Below are positions 36,544-45,157 of a stretch of DNA of 64,000 nucleotides, in pieces. Made by a program: the position numbers and the translations under genes. Origin of the DNA: Lysinibacillus sp. ZYM-1 (GTDB taxonomy: Bacteria > Bacillota > Bacilli > Bacillales_A > Planococcaceae). The notes beneath the pieces are model-generated. The model was not told where the DNA came from and searched no databases. It worked only from the letters and a program-made list of their open reading frames with translations. Each line of letters opens with the position of its first letter. Position 1 is the stretch's first letter. The stretch is taken from assembly GCF_001308875.1 (NCBI RefSeq), contig NZ_KQ465123.1, forward strand, positions 1 through 64,000, given 5' to 3'.

Positions 36544-37920
36544 TTAATCGTTAAGCATAGCTTTTAATGTTCGTTTTTGCCAGCCTAACTTGAAGTAGGC
36601 AAATTGCATAATGAAATGTACACAGAAGGTAATTGGGTAGGCTAACCAAACACCGTTTAATTCTAGAGAACTATGGTGAGATAGTAGGAAGGCTAATGGT
36701 ACCTCTACTACCCAAATGGTAATGACTAAGAAAATAGTAGGCCATAAAACGACACCTGTTGCACGCATCGTTGCTGACACCGTTTGTGTATGACCGAAAA
36801 TTAAATAACTCCAAAAGGCGATATATAAATAATTCTTGGCAATGAGCACGGTATCATGAGAATCGATAAAGAAAGCCAAGATTGGCTCAGCGAATAGATA
36901 CATGATGAGTATAATTGCGCCACCTAGAAGATAATTGATACGTACACCCATTTGACGAATTTTTTTAATCATTTCTGTAGAATTCGCGCCTAATGCCTGA
37001 GCCACGAAGACAGATGTGGCAATGGCAATACTCATCGCAGGTACCTGTGCATAACTAGCTACCTGATTAACAACGCCGTAAGCTGCAGTCGCATTCGAAC
37101 CGTAGACGTTGACAAAGCCAATAACAGCTATTTCCGCGACAGAGATAGCCACCATACTAATACTGGCTGGAATCGCTAGCTTTAATAAAGAAGATAAAAT
37201 ATCTTTCTTTAATTTAAAATGTTGTAAAATCGATTTGTCTAAACGCAGTAAATGCTTGGTTTTATGCAAATATGCCAGTAACAAGATCATTGTCACTAGA
37301 TTTGATAATACAGATGCATAGGCAGCACCATTTAAGCCAAATGCAGGTAAGCCAAACCAGCCGAACAGTAATGGTGGAAGGAAGGCGATATTTAACACAA
37401 CACTGATAACTAAAAATAAGAATGGTGTTTTCGAATCACCGACTCCACGCATAAATGTTGTATACACCATATACCAAAACATAATTGGTAACGTGAAGAA
37501 TAAAATTTGAGCATAGCTAATACTCATTTCTAAAATATTAGCCGGTGTTTGCATGAAGCGTAGAATCCATTCAATAAAAAAGCCACCAAAGATCGCTACA
37601 ACAATGGATAAAATCGTTGTGAAGGCGAGTGTTACTCCAACAACTTCCTTCATCTTAGCATGATTACCAGCCCCAAAGGTTTGCCCAACTAAAATGGAGC
37701 TACCCGAGCCAATGCCAATTGCAAAGGCCATTAAAAAGAAGAAAAATGGGAAAAATGCTGAAATGGCCGCCAGTGCATCTACACCTAAATTGCGCCCCAC
37801 TAAAAACATGGCAAAAACTTGGCCAACGGATTGCAGTACATTTGCTAACATAACCGGAATTAAGAAATTAAAAAAGGCCTTTCGAAGTTTTTGATCGTCT
37901 TGTAACATTTGTTCATTCAT
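36544..37920 (-). CDS. MATE family efflux transporter
   Basis: A 458-residue protein with 12 hydrophobic segments in two similar halves. Family marks are PVMLANVLQSVGQVFAMFLV at helix 1, IGIGSGSSILVGQTFGAGN (about 72-90) and, in the second half, VFVAQALGANS. MATE proteins export drugs and other organic cations using Na+ or H+ gradients. The gene follows a DUF6530 gene 20 bases downstream on the same strand and is probably cotranscribed, with a palindromic operator-like site upstream of the pair. Confidence 0.94.
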   Translation of the reverse strand: MNEQMLQDDQKLRKAFFNFLIPVMLANVLQSVGQVFAMFLVGRNLGVDALAAISAFFPFFFFLMAFAIGIGSGSSILVGQTFGAGNHAKMKEVVGVTLAFTTILSIVVAIFGGFFIEWILRFMQTPANILEMSISYAQILFFTLPIMFWYMVYTTFMRGVGDSKTPFLFLVISVVLNIAFLPPLLFGWFGLPAFGLNGAAYASVLSNLVTMILLLAYLHKTKHLLRLDKSILQHFKLKKDILSSLLKLAIPASISMVAISVAEIAVIGFVNVYGSNATAAYGVVNQVASYAQVPAMSIAIATSVFVAQALGANSTEMIKKIRQMGVRINYLLGGAIILIMYLFAEPILAFFIDSHDTVLIAKNYLYIAFWSYLIFGHTQTVSATMRATGVVLWPTIFLVITIWVVEVPLAFLLSHHSSLELNGVWLAYPITFCVHFIMQFAYFKLGWQKRTLKAMLND

Positions 37921-37940
37921 AATTATAATCCTCTTGAGTT

Positions 37941-38420
37941 TTAATAACCCATTTCTTTTAAGATTCGTGATAATGTGCGTAGGCGTTCACCGATTAGCTC
38001 GCCATCATTATTTAAGGCTTGCTGAAAAAGTTGAATATCTTCATTAATTTGCTCATTTTCTGTGCAAACTTCCACAGTCATGGCATCTCCCTGTAAGCCT
38101 ACGCGTTTAATAACAGGGTTTTCTTCATCATATAAATGCTCGTAGCGGTATGCCTCCTTAAAATGAAGTTGCGCCTCACACACTAAAATAGCAAGGTCGA
38201 GCACACGATGTAAGGGAAGTTCTTCTGATTGACGTGACCATTTGCCACCAGTATGGCGCCAAACTTTCGCTGAAATATCCACCTTTCCTCGGTCATTCCA
38301 TTGTGCCAAGCCAAGAGAAAGCCCTTGAGCATCAGTTTGATAAGCTGTACGCCCATCAATATTGGCATAGTTTTCAGCAACGATTACAGGTTTATGTTTT
38401 AAATGTGTTGGGATGTTCAT
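37941..38420 (-). CDS. DUF6530 family protein
   Basis: A 159-residue soluble protein with GAGGAGC before the ATG. The sequence YQTDAQGLSLGLAQWNDRGK followed by VDISAKVWRHTGGKWSRQSE is typical of the family as I recall it, together with ELPLHRVLDLAILV. Function is unknown. It is the first gene of a two-gene unit with a MATE exporter, 20 bases apart, which suggests a linked role in export or its response. Confidence 0.75.
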   Translation of the reverse strand: MNIPTHLKHKPVIVAENYANIDGRTAYQTDAQGLSLGLAQWNDRGKVDISAKVWRHTGGKWSRQSEELPLHRVLDLAILVCEAQLHFKEAYRYEHLYDEENPVIKRVGLQGDAMTVEVCTENEQINEDIQLFQQALNNDGELIGERLRTLSRILKEMGY

Positions 38421-38448
38421 TTTAAAAAGCTCCTCATCATTCGGATTT

Positions 38449-38482
38449 AGTAATTTAGTAAATTACTGCTTTAGTAAATTTA
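38449..38482. promoter_or_regulatory. Palindromic operator-like site upstream of DUF6530-MATE
   Basis: AGTAATTTAGTAAATTACT (38449-38467) is a palindrome with 8-base arms around AGT. A second half-related site with TAAATTTA (38475-38482) follows. AT-rich palindromes of this kind are typical MarR-family targets. No marR gene is adjacent. The site is about 29 bases upstream of the DUF6530 ATG. Confidence 0.6.
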
Positions 38483-38578
38483 GCATTGGAGACTGAATAA
38501 GTCAATCCAGAATATCGGAGGTAATAACCTTTTTTTGCCAGAAAATAATGATACACTAGGCTAATAGGGGGGATTTTA

Positions 38579-39013
38579 ATGAATGTTTATAAACTAATGG
38601 CTGTGTTTTACCTGAGCTTACTGCTGTTTTTTCCTTTAAAAACATCTGCCACAAGCTGGGCTAATCACTTTGTTGTGTGGAACGGTAATATGTATGTTGT
38701 CAGTGATGAGCATGTGCAAAAGGTTGAAAATGAAATTGGAGCAGTAACGAAATATTCAGATATGAAACAATATGGGGGAAACTTTTCTAATATTTATCCA
38801 AAAGGAACAAAATATTTTACAATAAAGGATATTGATACGGATATTGCCATAGCGGTAGAAACAGCCGATGGGGAATATGTAAAAGCAGTAAATGATGGGG
38901 AATATACATATTCCAAAAGTATGTTTAGTGTTCTTAGTTACGTCTTGTGGATCATCGGCATATCCATAATCATTGCTATACTCATCATCGCTCGTAAAGG
39001 AAGTTGGAGCTGA
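38579..39013 (+). CDS. Secreted or membrane protein with N-terminal signal and C-terminal anchor
   Basis: A 144-residue protein with a signal peptide (about 1-24, ending TSA), an extracellular domain of about 85 residues starting SWANHFVVWNGNMYVVSDEH, and a C-terminal membrane helix (about 117-137) ending RKGSWS. GGGGGG precedes the ATG by eight bases. The form suggests a surface-exposed, membrane-held domain. I do not recognise the family. It is monocistronic. Confidence 0.65.
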   Translation: MNVYKLMAVFYLSLLLFFPLKTSATSWANHFVVWNGNMYVVSDEHVQKVENEIGAVTKYSDMKQYGGNFSNIYPKGTKYFTIKDIDTDIAIAVETADGEYVKAVNDGEYTYSKSMFSVLSYVLWIIGISIIIAILIIARKGSWS

Positions 39014-39027
39014 AACAAATGTAGTGC

Positions 39028-39120
39028 CTATTTCTCAACCCTTAAAAACTGTAACCTTTCATCTACCTTTGTAGATTTTCCTTGTTTTACGCGATATCGT
39101 GTACATTCTACTTGCATCAT
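39028..39120 (-). pseudogene. Truncated DUF6176 family gene
   Basis: GAGGGGGATT precedes ATGATG on the minus strand. The frame gives MQVECTRYRVKQGKSTKVDE and then stops after about 30 codons. This matches the N-terminus of DUF6176 proteins as I recall them, which are about 100 residues long. The remaining two thirds are absent downstream, so this looks like a remnant whose ribosome binding site survives. Confidence 0.6.
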
Positions 39121-39247
39121 AATCCCCCTCAAAATTTTTTATGCAGATAGAAATCATACCTAAAAAAGGGTATTATTGGAATGTTGTTAAAGTATGATTC
39201 ATTTTTGTGTGATGCCACTACAAACATTTTTTTGAGGAGGGGGAGAA

Positions 39248-39820
39248 ATGGAGACCACCATTCTAATGATTAGACATGCAGATTCTCCTTTCATTTTTGG
39301 AGAAGAGCGGACCAGAGGATTGTCAGAAAAAGGGGAACGGGATGCTAAAATAGTAACTGAAGTTCTCCTTTCAGCTAAAATAGATGTCATTGTTTCCAGT
39401 CCGTATACGAGAGCAATTCAAACCGTACAGGGAATTGCGACACATCATCAGATGGAAATCCTTTTAATTGAAGGTTTCAGGGAAAGACAGTTAAAAGGTG
39501 CCTATCCATTACCTGCATATGAAATAGATGAGGCGATCAAAAAATCCTTCCAAGACTTTGATTTTTATTTGCCTGGTGGAGAATCTATAAGAGATGTTCA
39601 AAATCGAGCCATACCTGAATTGATACATCTCTTGGAGGAGTATCCAGGAAAGACAATTGTCGTCGGTACACATGGAAACATTATGACAATCGTGATGAAT
39701 TATTTCGATGCCCAATATGGCTTTGATTTTTGGAAAAGCACAACGAAACCAGATAGCTACCAATTAAGCTTTGTAGGTAAAAAGCTGACAAAAGTTCAAA
39801 GAATGTATCTTCGTTTTTGA
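39248..39820 (+). CDS. Histidine phosphatase superfamily protein
   Basis: A 190-residue protein of the phosphoglycerate-mutase/histidine-phosphatase fold. The catalytic motif is MIRHADSP (RHA in place of the usual RHG, still with the nucleophile His at about 9), then SSPYTRAIQT (second Arg), and THGNIM (second His, about 142). The acid residue sits in GFRERQLKG. It should hydrolyse small phosphate esters; the substrate is unknown. GAGGAGGGGG precedes the ATG. The RNA-like element copy 2 follows directly. Confidence 0.88.
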   Translation: METTILMIRHADSPFIFGEERTRGLSEKGERDAKIVTEVLLSAKIDVIVSSPYTRAIQTVQGIATHHQMEILLIEGFRERQLKGAYPLPAYEIDEAIKKSFQDFDFYLPGGESIRDVQNRAIPELIHLLEEYPGKTIVVGTHGNIMTIVMNYFDAQYGFDFWKSTTKPDSYQLSFVGKKLTKVQRMYLRF

Positions 39821-39846
39821 TTTTTTAAAATTTTTTTTGTAAAGCT

Positions 39847-39975
39847 GTAACTTTTACAAAGTGGACACGACTACTGTAATAGTAGGATACAAAAGATTAA
39901 AGCAAAGTAGTAAATTTTCACTTTTCACAAAAAGATCAGGACTCCCAGCTATGTGAGTATCCTGATCTTTTTGTG
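39847..39975 (+). ncRNA. Candidate structured RNA element, copy 2
   Basis: Second copy of the element at 36377-36500, with the same ordered blocks and no gaps over the first ~97 bases. The terminator stem is AGATCAGG…CCTGATCT, against TGACCAGG…CCTGGTCA in copy 1: two stem positions differ, and both keep pairing. CTACT-TAAT-AGTAG forms a small hairpin that changes only in its loop and flank. It lies between the phosphatase gene and the MFS gene, about 210 bases before the latter's start. Confidence 0.55.
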
Positions 39976-40146
39976 TTTAGAGAATAAATTGCCTGTAATT
40001 TGGTTGAGTTTCATGTTAGTATAGAATAAATATTTAGAAATTTCTTACAAAATCGCGCATGGAAAAAGAAAAACGAATTCCCCCAATGTTTTTTCAACCA
40101 TGTGTCATAAGGGAGTCCACTAATGCTTATTAGTCCAATTTAAACA

Positions 40147-40181
40147 CCCCCACATAAAAAGCTAAATCTTTTTAATGGGGG
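40147..40181 (+). promoter_or_regulatory. Hairpin sequestering the ribosome binding site of the MFS gene
   Basis: CCCCC (40147-40151) pairs with GGGGG (40177-40181) and AAAAAG (40156-40161) with CTTTTT (40168-40173). The GGGGG is the only ribosome-binding-site candidate for the ATG at 40189, seven bases away. Closing the hairpin would block translation. Confidence 0.5.
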
Positions 40182-40188
40182 ATAAAAA

Positions 40189-41382
40189 ATGTATAAAAAT
40201 TGTTCTTTTTCACTTTTATTGACAGGTCAATCTCTAGCGGATATTGGAGATGTTTTATATATAGTAAGCCTTATTAGTATCATTTATCAGAAGACAAATT
40301 CAGCGATTGCAGCGGCATTCGTGCCATTTATTATTACTTCTTGTATGTTGGTTTCAAGTCTGCTTACACCGATCCTTACATCGAAAGGTCATATAAATCG
40401 TGTGCTAACCATTTCACAAGGCTTTAAAACGGCCGTTCTAGTAGGTCTCGCTTGCTATTTAGTGTGGGCTGGTGATCAGCTAGCCATTATAGTTATTTAT
40501 TTATTCATGGCCATTATTGCCTTTTTGGATGGCTGTGCCAACCCTATTCGCCAATCCTTGTTACCTTTCTATGTTGAAGATAGGGATTTATTACGGGCAA
40601 ATAGTATAGTAGAAACGGTGATTCAATCGATCCAAGTAGGTTCCTGGTTTGTAGGCAGTTCATTGTTACTGGTCTTCACACCCTTGCAACTTATATGGTA
40701 TGTAGTAGGCCTCTTTTTCATTGCTACACTTCTTTTATTAAAGCTACCAGATGTGCCCATTATACAACGTACACATATAAAAAAGCGTTTGTTAATGGTA
40801 GAAGGTTGGCAACCCATTCGACATACGCCTTTGCTGAAAGTAGCGGCAAGAATGGACTTATTAGAGTCGATTGCAGGGGCTGTATGGGTCGCCGCAATTT
40901 TACTCGTCTTTGTAGAAGAAGCTTTGCAGGTTTCTTCTCAATGGTGGGGTTATATAAATGGAATTTTCTTTATCGGAATGATTATTGGAAGTACGCTTTG
41001 TTTAAAATGGGCCAACTTTGTAGAGCGTAAAAAAGCTGTGCTGATCACTGTAGGCTCTTTATTGTCAGCCATTTTCACCTTGTTCTTTGCGCTAAATTAC
41101 CTACCATTACTGGCATTACTATGTTCTCTCCTAATTGGCTTGTGTGGACAGTTAAAAAATATTCCACAGCAAACCATTATTCAAACAAGTGTGCCAAAGG
41201 AAAAATTGCCAACAGTCTATACATCATTGAATGTCATTACTACTGGCGTATTTGGCCTTTCTTCATTAGCGATGGGTATATTGTCTGAATGGTATGGGGT
41301 AAGAATTGTATTTTTCCTATCAGCTATCATGCTCCTGCTAGTTAGTTTCCTAGCCTTTAAAAATAGGACCCTTTTTGGGTAG
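40189..41382 (+). CDS. MFS transporter (macrolide-efflux/MefA-like group)
   Basis: A 397-residue protein with about 12 hydrophobic segments. It opens with FSLLLTGQSLADIGDVLYIV, the start typical of the MefA/YfkF-like MFS branch, and has IPQQTIIQTSVPKEKLPTVY (about 326-345) in the second half. Members export drugs or other small molecules with the proton gradient; the substrate is unknown. Translation may be controlled by the hairpin over its ribosome binding site. A terminator follows. Confidence 0.9.
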   Translation: MYKNCSFSLLLTGQSLADIGDVLYIVSLISIIYQKTNSAIAAAFVPFIITSCMLVSSLLTPILTSKGHINRVLTISQGFKTAVLVGLACYLVWAGDQLAIIVIYLFMAIIAFLDGCANPIRQSLLPFYVEDRDLLRANSIVETVIQSIQVGSWFVGSSLLLVFTPLQLIWYVVGLFFIATLLLLKLPDVPIIQRTHIKKRLLMVEGWQPIRHTPLLKVAARMDLLESIAGAVWVAAILLVFVEEALQVSSQWWGYINGIFFIGMIIGSTLCLKWANFVERKKAVLITVGSLLSAIFTLFFALNYLPLLALLCSLLIGLCGQLKNIPQQTIIQTSVPKEKLPTVYTSLNVITTGVFGLSSLAMGILSEWYGVRIVFFLSAIMLLLVSFLAFKNRTLFG

Positions 41383-41395
41383 TAGGTAATTGTAG

Positions 41396-41431
41396 CCCTT
41401 ACTTTGAATCAGCAAAGTAAGGGTTTTTTTT
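41396..41431 (+). terminator. Rho-independent terminator
   Basis: CCCTTACTTTG pairs with CAAAGTAAGGG around AATCAG, followed by eight T. It ends the MFS gene. Confidence 0.9.
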
Positions 41432-41526
41432 CTATTTCATAAAAATGTCCAGTATTTTTAGAATAATGAAACTTTTTACAATCCTGTGCGTAGAAAAAAA
41501 TGAAAGGAAAAAAGGGGGCTTTAGAA

Positions 41527-41859
41527 ATGAAACGGAAACATTATATTATTATGGTCATTGCATTTATTGTGGAAATCTTTCTGACTTATTGGATTGCCTC
41601 CATGTTCTCTGTCAGATTTATTGAAGTCATGTTTTTTACAGGTATTGCTTTTACATTAGGGACGCTCTACTTTACGAGTAGTGGTGGAGCTATGTCAAGA
41701 CTTTATGCCTCACAAGCCAGTGCCCAGAAAGGCATCATCCAGCAGCGAGAAAGATTTAACTTTAAAGCTGGTCCAGTATTTCTGGCTTCGCTCCTATTTT
41801 TTCTCATAGGGTTGGTGTTCTTTATCTTACTCATTATGGGCATTATTCCGCCACAATAG
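41527..41859 (+). CDS. Three-helix membrane protein of unknown function
   Basis: A 110-residue protein started at MKRKHYIIMV, nine bases after AAGGGGG; an ATG at 41500 precedes the site. Hydrophobic helices lie at about 5-26, 30-50 and 85-107, with a Ser/Gly/Ala-rich polar loop (SSGGAMSRLYASQASAQ, about 51-67). The form is like DUF3899-type membrane proteins, but the assignment is not firm. It ends IPPQ. Confidence 0.6.
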   Translation: MKRKHYIIMVIAFIVEIFLTYWIASMFSVRFIEVMFFTGIAFTLGTLYFTSSGGAMSRLYASQASAQKGIIQQRERFNFKAGPVFLASLLFFLIGLVFFILLIMGIIPPQ

Positions 41860-41927
41860 ATATAAAATCTAATGGATGGGATAGACTGTTTAAAAATACA
41901 TGTCAATAACAAATTGTTGTTTAAAGG

Positions 41928-41961
41928 AATCAAGATAGTCTTTCGGCTGTCTTGATTTTTT
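41928..41961 (+). terminator. Rho-independent terminator
   Basis: AATCAAGATAG pairs with CTGTCTTGATT (one G-U pair), followed by T6. It separates the small membrane protein gene from the sensor kinase gene. Confidence 0.75.
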
Positions 41962-42070
41962 AGGTTGAAAAGGAAGTTGTTCAGAATCTGTATAGGTCTG
42001 ATTGGTAGAATAGATGGGTTCTTTGATTACTCTACCAACTAGACCTAGGAGGTGTTTAGACAATCCACTT

Positions 42071-45000
42071 ATGAAACATAGAAAGATTGCCGTCATTATT
42101 ACATTGTTTATTTTCTTGTTAACAGGTTCACGTTTGTTGTGGCTTCATTTATTTATACAACCAGATCAACCATACGCAGTGAAAGGTCAAATTGATGTAC
42201 GTGATTTTGATTTTCAACATAGTGCATTGACACTTGATGGCGAGTGGACTTTCCATTCATCTCAATGGTTGATGGATAATCAACCCTCCAACCACACATA
42301 CATACAAGTTCCAGATGGTTGGGACAAAGTCTTTCATGAAGGCGAACTGACGCCATTTGGATACGGCTCCTACCAATTGAAAATACTGGTTAATCCGGAA
42401 GAAACAAATACTTTTAGCCTGAGAGTTCCAAGTATTCGTAGTGCTGCAGAAATATATGTGAATCATCGCTTAATTGCGAAGTCAGGGGAGCTAGGTGAAA
42501 ATCGTGCACAAACGGTTGCGAAAAATGTTCCGTTTACTGCCTCTTTTGAAACAAAAGGAGAAAGTGAAATCGACCTGATTATTCAAGTAGCCAACTTTCA
42601 AGATCCGCGTAATGGAGGGATCGTTCGTTCTATAAAATTTGGACAAGAAGATGTAATCAATCGGGAGACTCAATTGTCCATTACAATGCAGATGGTAGTG
42701 GCCGTTGTTTTAGTCTTACATGCCATTTATTCTGTCATTCTCTATTTAGTTGGCAATAAAGATAAACGCTTACTTTTTTTTTCAGTCTTAACCGTAAGTA
42801 TTATGTTTTATTATTTACTAGGGAGTGATGATAAACTTCTTTCATTTTGGTTTCCGATTAATTATAACTGGGGCTTTATATTAGTCCATCTTTCTATAGT
42901 AGGCATTGGCTACTCATTGCTTCAATGTATTGATCGCTGGTTACCGAAACATATCCAGATATACAAACGTCTATTCGCTATTTTGTGTATAGTCGCGATC
43001 ATATTAGCATTTACTTTGCCTATACGTTATCTCATTTCCATACATTCCTTTTATATATTTATTTTAGGTGTTCCAATAGTTATTACCTTGATGATGATGC
43101 TCGGAAAATCGATAAAGGATATACGTAACAATGTTTTTATTCTATTGGCGATAGTGGCCTTTGTGAATAGTCTCATTTGGGATGGCATGCTAGTGATTAC
43201 GGGGATCAAAATCATTTCTTATCCATTTGATTTGATTGTGACGATTGCCTGTTTAGCGACATTGTGGTTTAAGGATTACGCAAAGGTACATGCCGATACG
43301 AAGGAACTTGCCCAAAAACTGCAAGAAACCGATAAACTTAAGGACGAATTTTTGGCAAGCACCTCCCATGAATTACGTAATCCGCTTCATAGCATTATCA
43401 ATATGTCAAAAGCAGTATTAGATCGTGAATCGGATGCATTGTCTGTAAAAAGTGTGAATGATTTAGAAACTGTCCTGTCTGTTGGTAAACGAATGTCTTT
43501 GTTGTTGAATGATTTGTTGGATGTGATGAGCTTACAAGACAATACACAAAAACTGCAACTAAGCACGGTTTCAATCCATTCCATTGTTGATGGTGTATTC
43601 GATATGCTGCGATTTATGATTGAAGGGAAGCCTATTCAGTTTGTACTGGAAATTCCAGAAAATTTCCCAAGCGTACTAGCAGATGAAAATCGTGTGATTC
43701 AAATTATCTTTAATTTAGTGCATAATGCCGTGAAGTTTACCAATGAAGGGTCTATTACGATATCAGGGGATACGAATAAAGAGATGGCAAAAATTGTTAT
43801 TACTGATACAGGTATTGGCGTGGATACAGAAACTATGCGACGAATTTTTGAGCCTTATGAGCAAGGTACGATTAGTAAAACTATGGTGGAAGGTGGGTTT
43901 GGATTAGGGCTTAATATTTGTAAGCGCCTTATTGAATTGCATGGAGGAATTTTAGATGTGAAATCTGTGGTAGGGCAAGGTTCGACCTTTACCTTTACAT
44001 TGCCATTAGCGGATGAAGCGGGTGTCCATGAGTCCCATGAAATGGTGCGACAAAGCAGCAAGAGCCCAGAAAGAACAAGTATACAGTCAGACAAGAAGCA
44101 AGATCAGATGACAGAGTGGAATCGTCCGCGTATTTTGGTAGTGGATGATGAGCCCATTAATTTGCGGGTCGTTGAGACAATTTTAGCAAATGAAAATTAT
44201 GACATCGTCACAGCGACAAGTGGTGTACAAGCACTAGCATATATGCAATCCCGGGAGTGGGATTTAGTCATTTCAGATGTAATGATGCCGAAAATGTCTG
44301 GGTATGAATTAGTGCGTATCATACGGAAGCAATTCTCGATCACCGATTTACCTGTATTATTGCTAACAGCGCGTAGTCAACCTCAGGATCTTGAAAATGG
44401 TTTTTTAGCAGGTGCCAATGATTATGTTGTCAAGCCTGTCGACGCCTTAGAGCTACGATCACGAGTAGCAGCATTAACGAAAGTAAAGCGATCCATTCAA
44501 GAACGTCATCGTATGGAGGCAGCTTGGCTACAGGCACAAATCGAACCTCATTTTCTTTTCAACACTTTAAATGCAATTTTAACGTTGAGTGAAATGGATA
44601 GTGAGCGAACAAGTAGATTAGTAGAGGCACTCAGTGATTTTTTAAGAGAATCCTACAATTTTCAAAATGTTGAAGCACTTGTACCATTAGAAAATGAACT
44701 CACATTAATTCAAGCTTATCTCTATATTCAGCAGGAGCGTTTTGGTGATCGAATTCAGGTTAAATGGGATTTAGAGGCACCAACGGATGTGCTTATTCCT
44801 TCATTAACCATTCAGCCCTTAATAGAAAATGCCTTACAACACGGTATTTTAAAGCGCTCAGAAGGGGGAACCATCCATATCCGTATTATCGAAAGTGAAG
44901 CGCATCTAGAAATTTCCGTTTCGGACAATGGCGTTGGCATGAATGAAGAAAGATTGGCACAATTACTACAGCCAAAAAATCAGCCATCTAGAAGTATTGG

Positions 45001-45130
45001 CTTAATGAATACCCATATTCGGCTTCAACAGCATTACGGACAAGGCTTGCACATTTCGAGTAAGCTACATGAAGGAACATCCGTTTCTTTTGTAGTTCTG
45101 GCCAAAAAAACTGTAAAACAAGAAGCATGA
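42071..45130 (+). CDS. Hybrid sensor kinase with two kinase modules and a receiver
   Basis: A 1019-residue signalling protein from ATG 42071; the AGGAGG upstream is about 16 bases away, so the start is not certain. Order: N-terminal membrane helix (about 8-28); extracytoplasmic beta-rich sensor (to about 205) with DGEWTFHSSQWL, as in 7TMR-DISM proteins; seven membrane helices (to about 395); HisKA with phospho-acceptor His433 in SHELRNP plus an ATPase domain (GFGLGLNICKRL); receiver domain with Asp736 in VISDVMMPK; then a LytS-like kinase with His827 in IEPHFLFNTLNA and a second ATPase domain. No response-regulator gene is adjacent. Confidence 0.9.
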   Translation: MKHRKIAVIITLFIFLLTGSRLLWLHLFIQPDQPYAVKGQIDVRDFDFQHSALTLDGEWTFHSSQWLMDNQPSNHTYIQVPDGWDKVFHEGELTPFGYGSYQLKILVNPEETNTFSLRVPSIRSAAEIYVNHRLIAKSGELGENRAQTVAKNVPFTASFETKGESEIDLIIQVANFQDPRNGGIVRSIKFGQEDVINRETQLSITMQMVVAVVLVLHAIYSVILYLVGNKDKRLLFFSVLTVSIMFYYLLGSDDKLLSFWFPINYNWGFILVHLSIVGIGYSLLQCIDRWLPKHIQIYKRLFAILCIVAIILAFTLPIRYLISIHSFYIFILGVPIVITLMMMLGKSIKDIRNNVFILLAIVAFVNSLIWDGMLVITGIKIISYPFDLIVTIACLATLWFKDYAKVHADTKELAQKLQETDKLKDEFLASTSHELRNPLHSIINMSKAVLDRESDALSVKSVNDLETVLSVGKRMSLLLNDLLDVMSLQDNTQKLQLSTVSIHSIVDGVFDMLRFMIEGKPIQFVLEIPENFPSVLADENRVIQIIFNLVHNAVKFTNEGSITISGDTNKEMAKIVITDTGIGVDTETMRRIFEPYEQGTISKTMVEGGFGLGLNICKRLIELHGGILDVKSVVGQGSTFTFTLPLADEAGVHESHEMVRQSSKSPERTSIQSDKKQDQMTEWNRPRILVVDDEPINLRVVETILANENYDIVTATSGVQALAYMQSREWDLVISDVMMPKMSGYELVRIIRKQFSITDLPVLLLTARSQPQDLENGFLAGANDYVVKPVDALELRSRVAALTKVKRSIQERHRMEAAWLQAQIEPHFLFNTLNAILTLSEMDSERTSRLVEALSDFLRESYNFQNVEALVPLENELTLIQAYLYIQQERFGDRIQVKWDLEAPTDVLIPSLTIQPLIENALQHGILKRSEGGTIHIRIIESEAHLEISVSDNGVGMNEERLAQLLQPKNQPSRSIGLMNTHIRLQQHYGQGLHISSKLHEGTSVSFVVLAKKTVKQEA

Positions 45131-45156
45131 CACAAAGAGGTGTCATGCTTCTTTTC
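45121..45156. terminator. Bidirectional terminator overlapping the kinase stop
   Basis: AGAAGCATGACAC pairs with GTGTCATGCTTCT around AAAGAG, followed by TTTC. It overlaps the last codons of the kinase gene and also faces the convergent transporter gene. Confidence 0.85.
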
Positions 45157-45157
45157 T

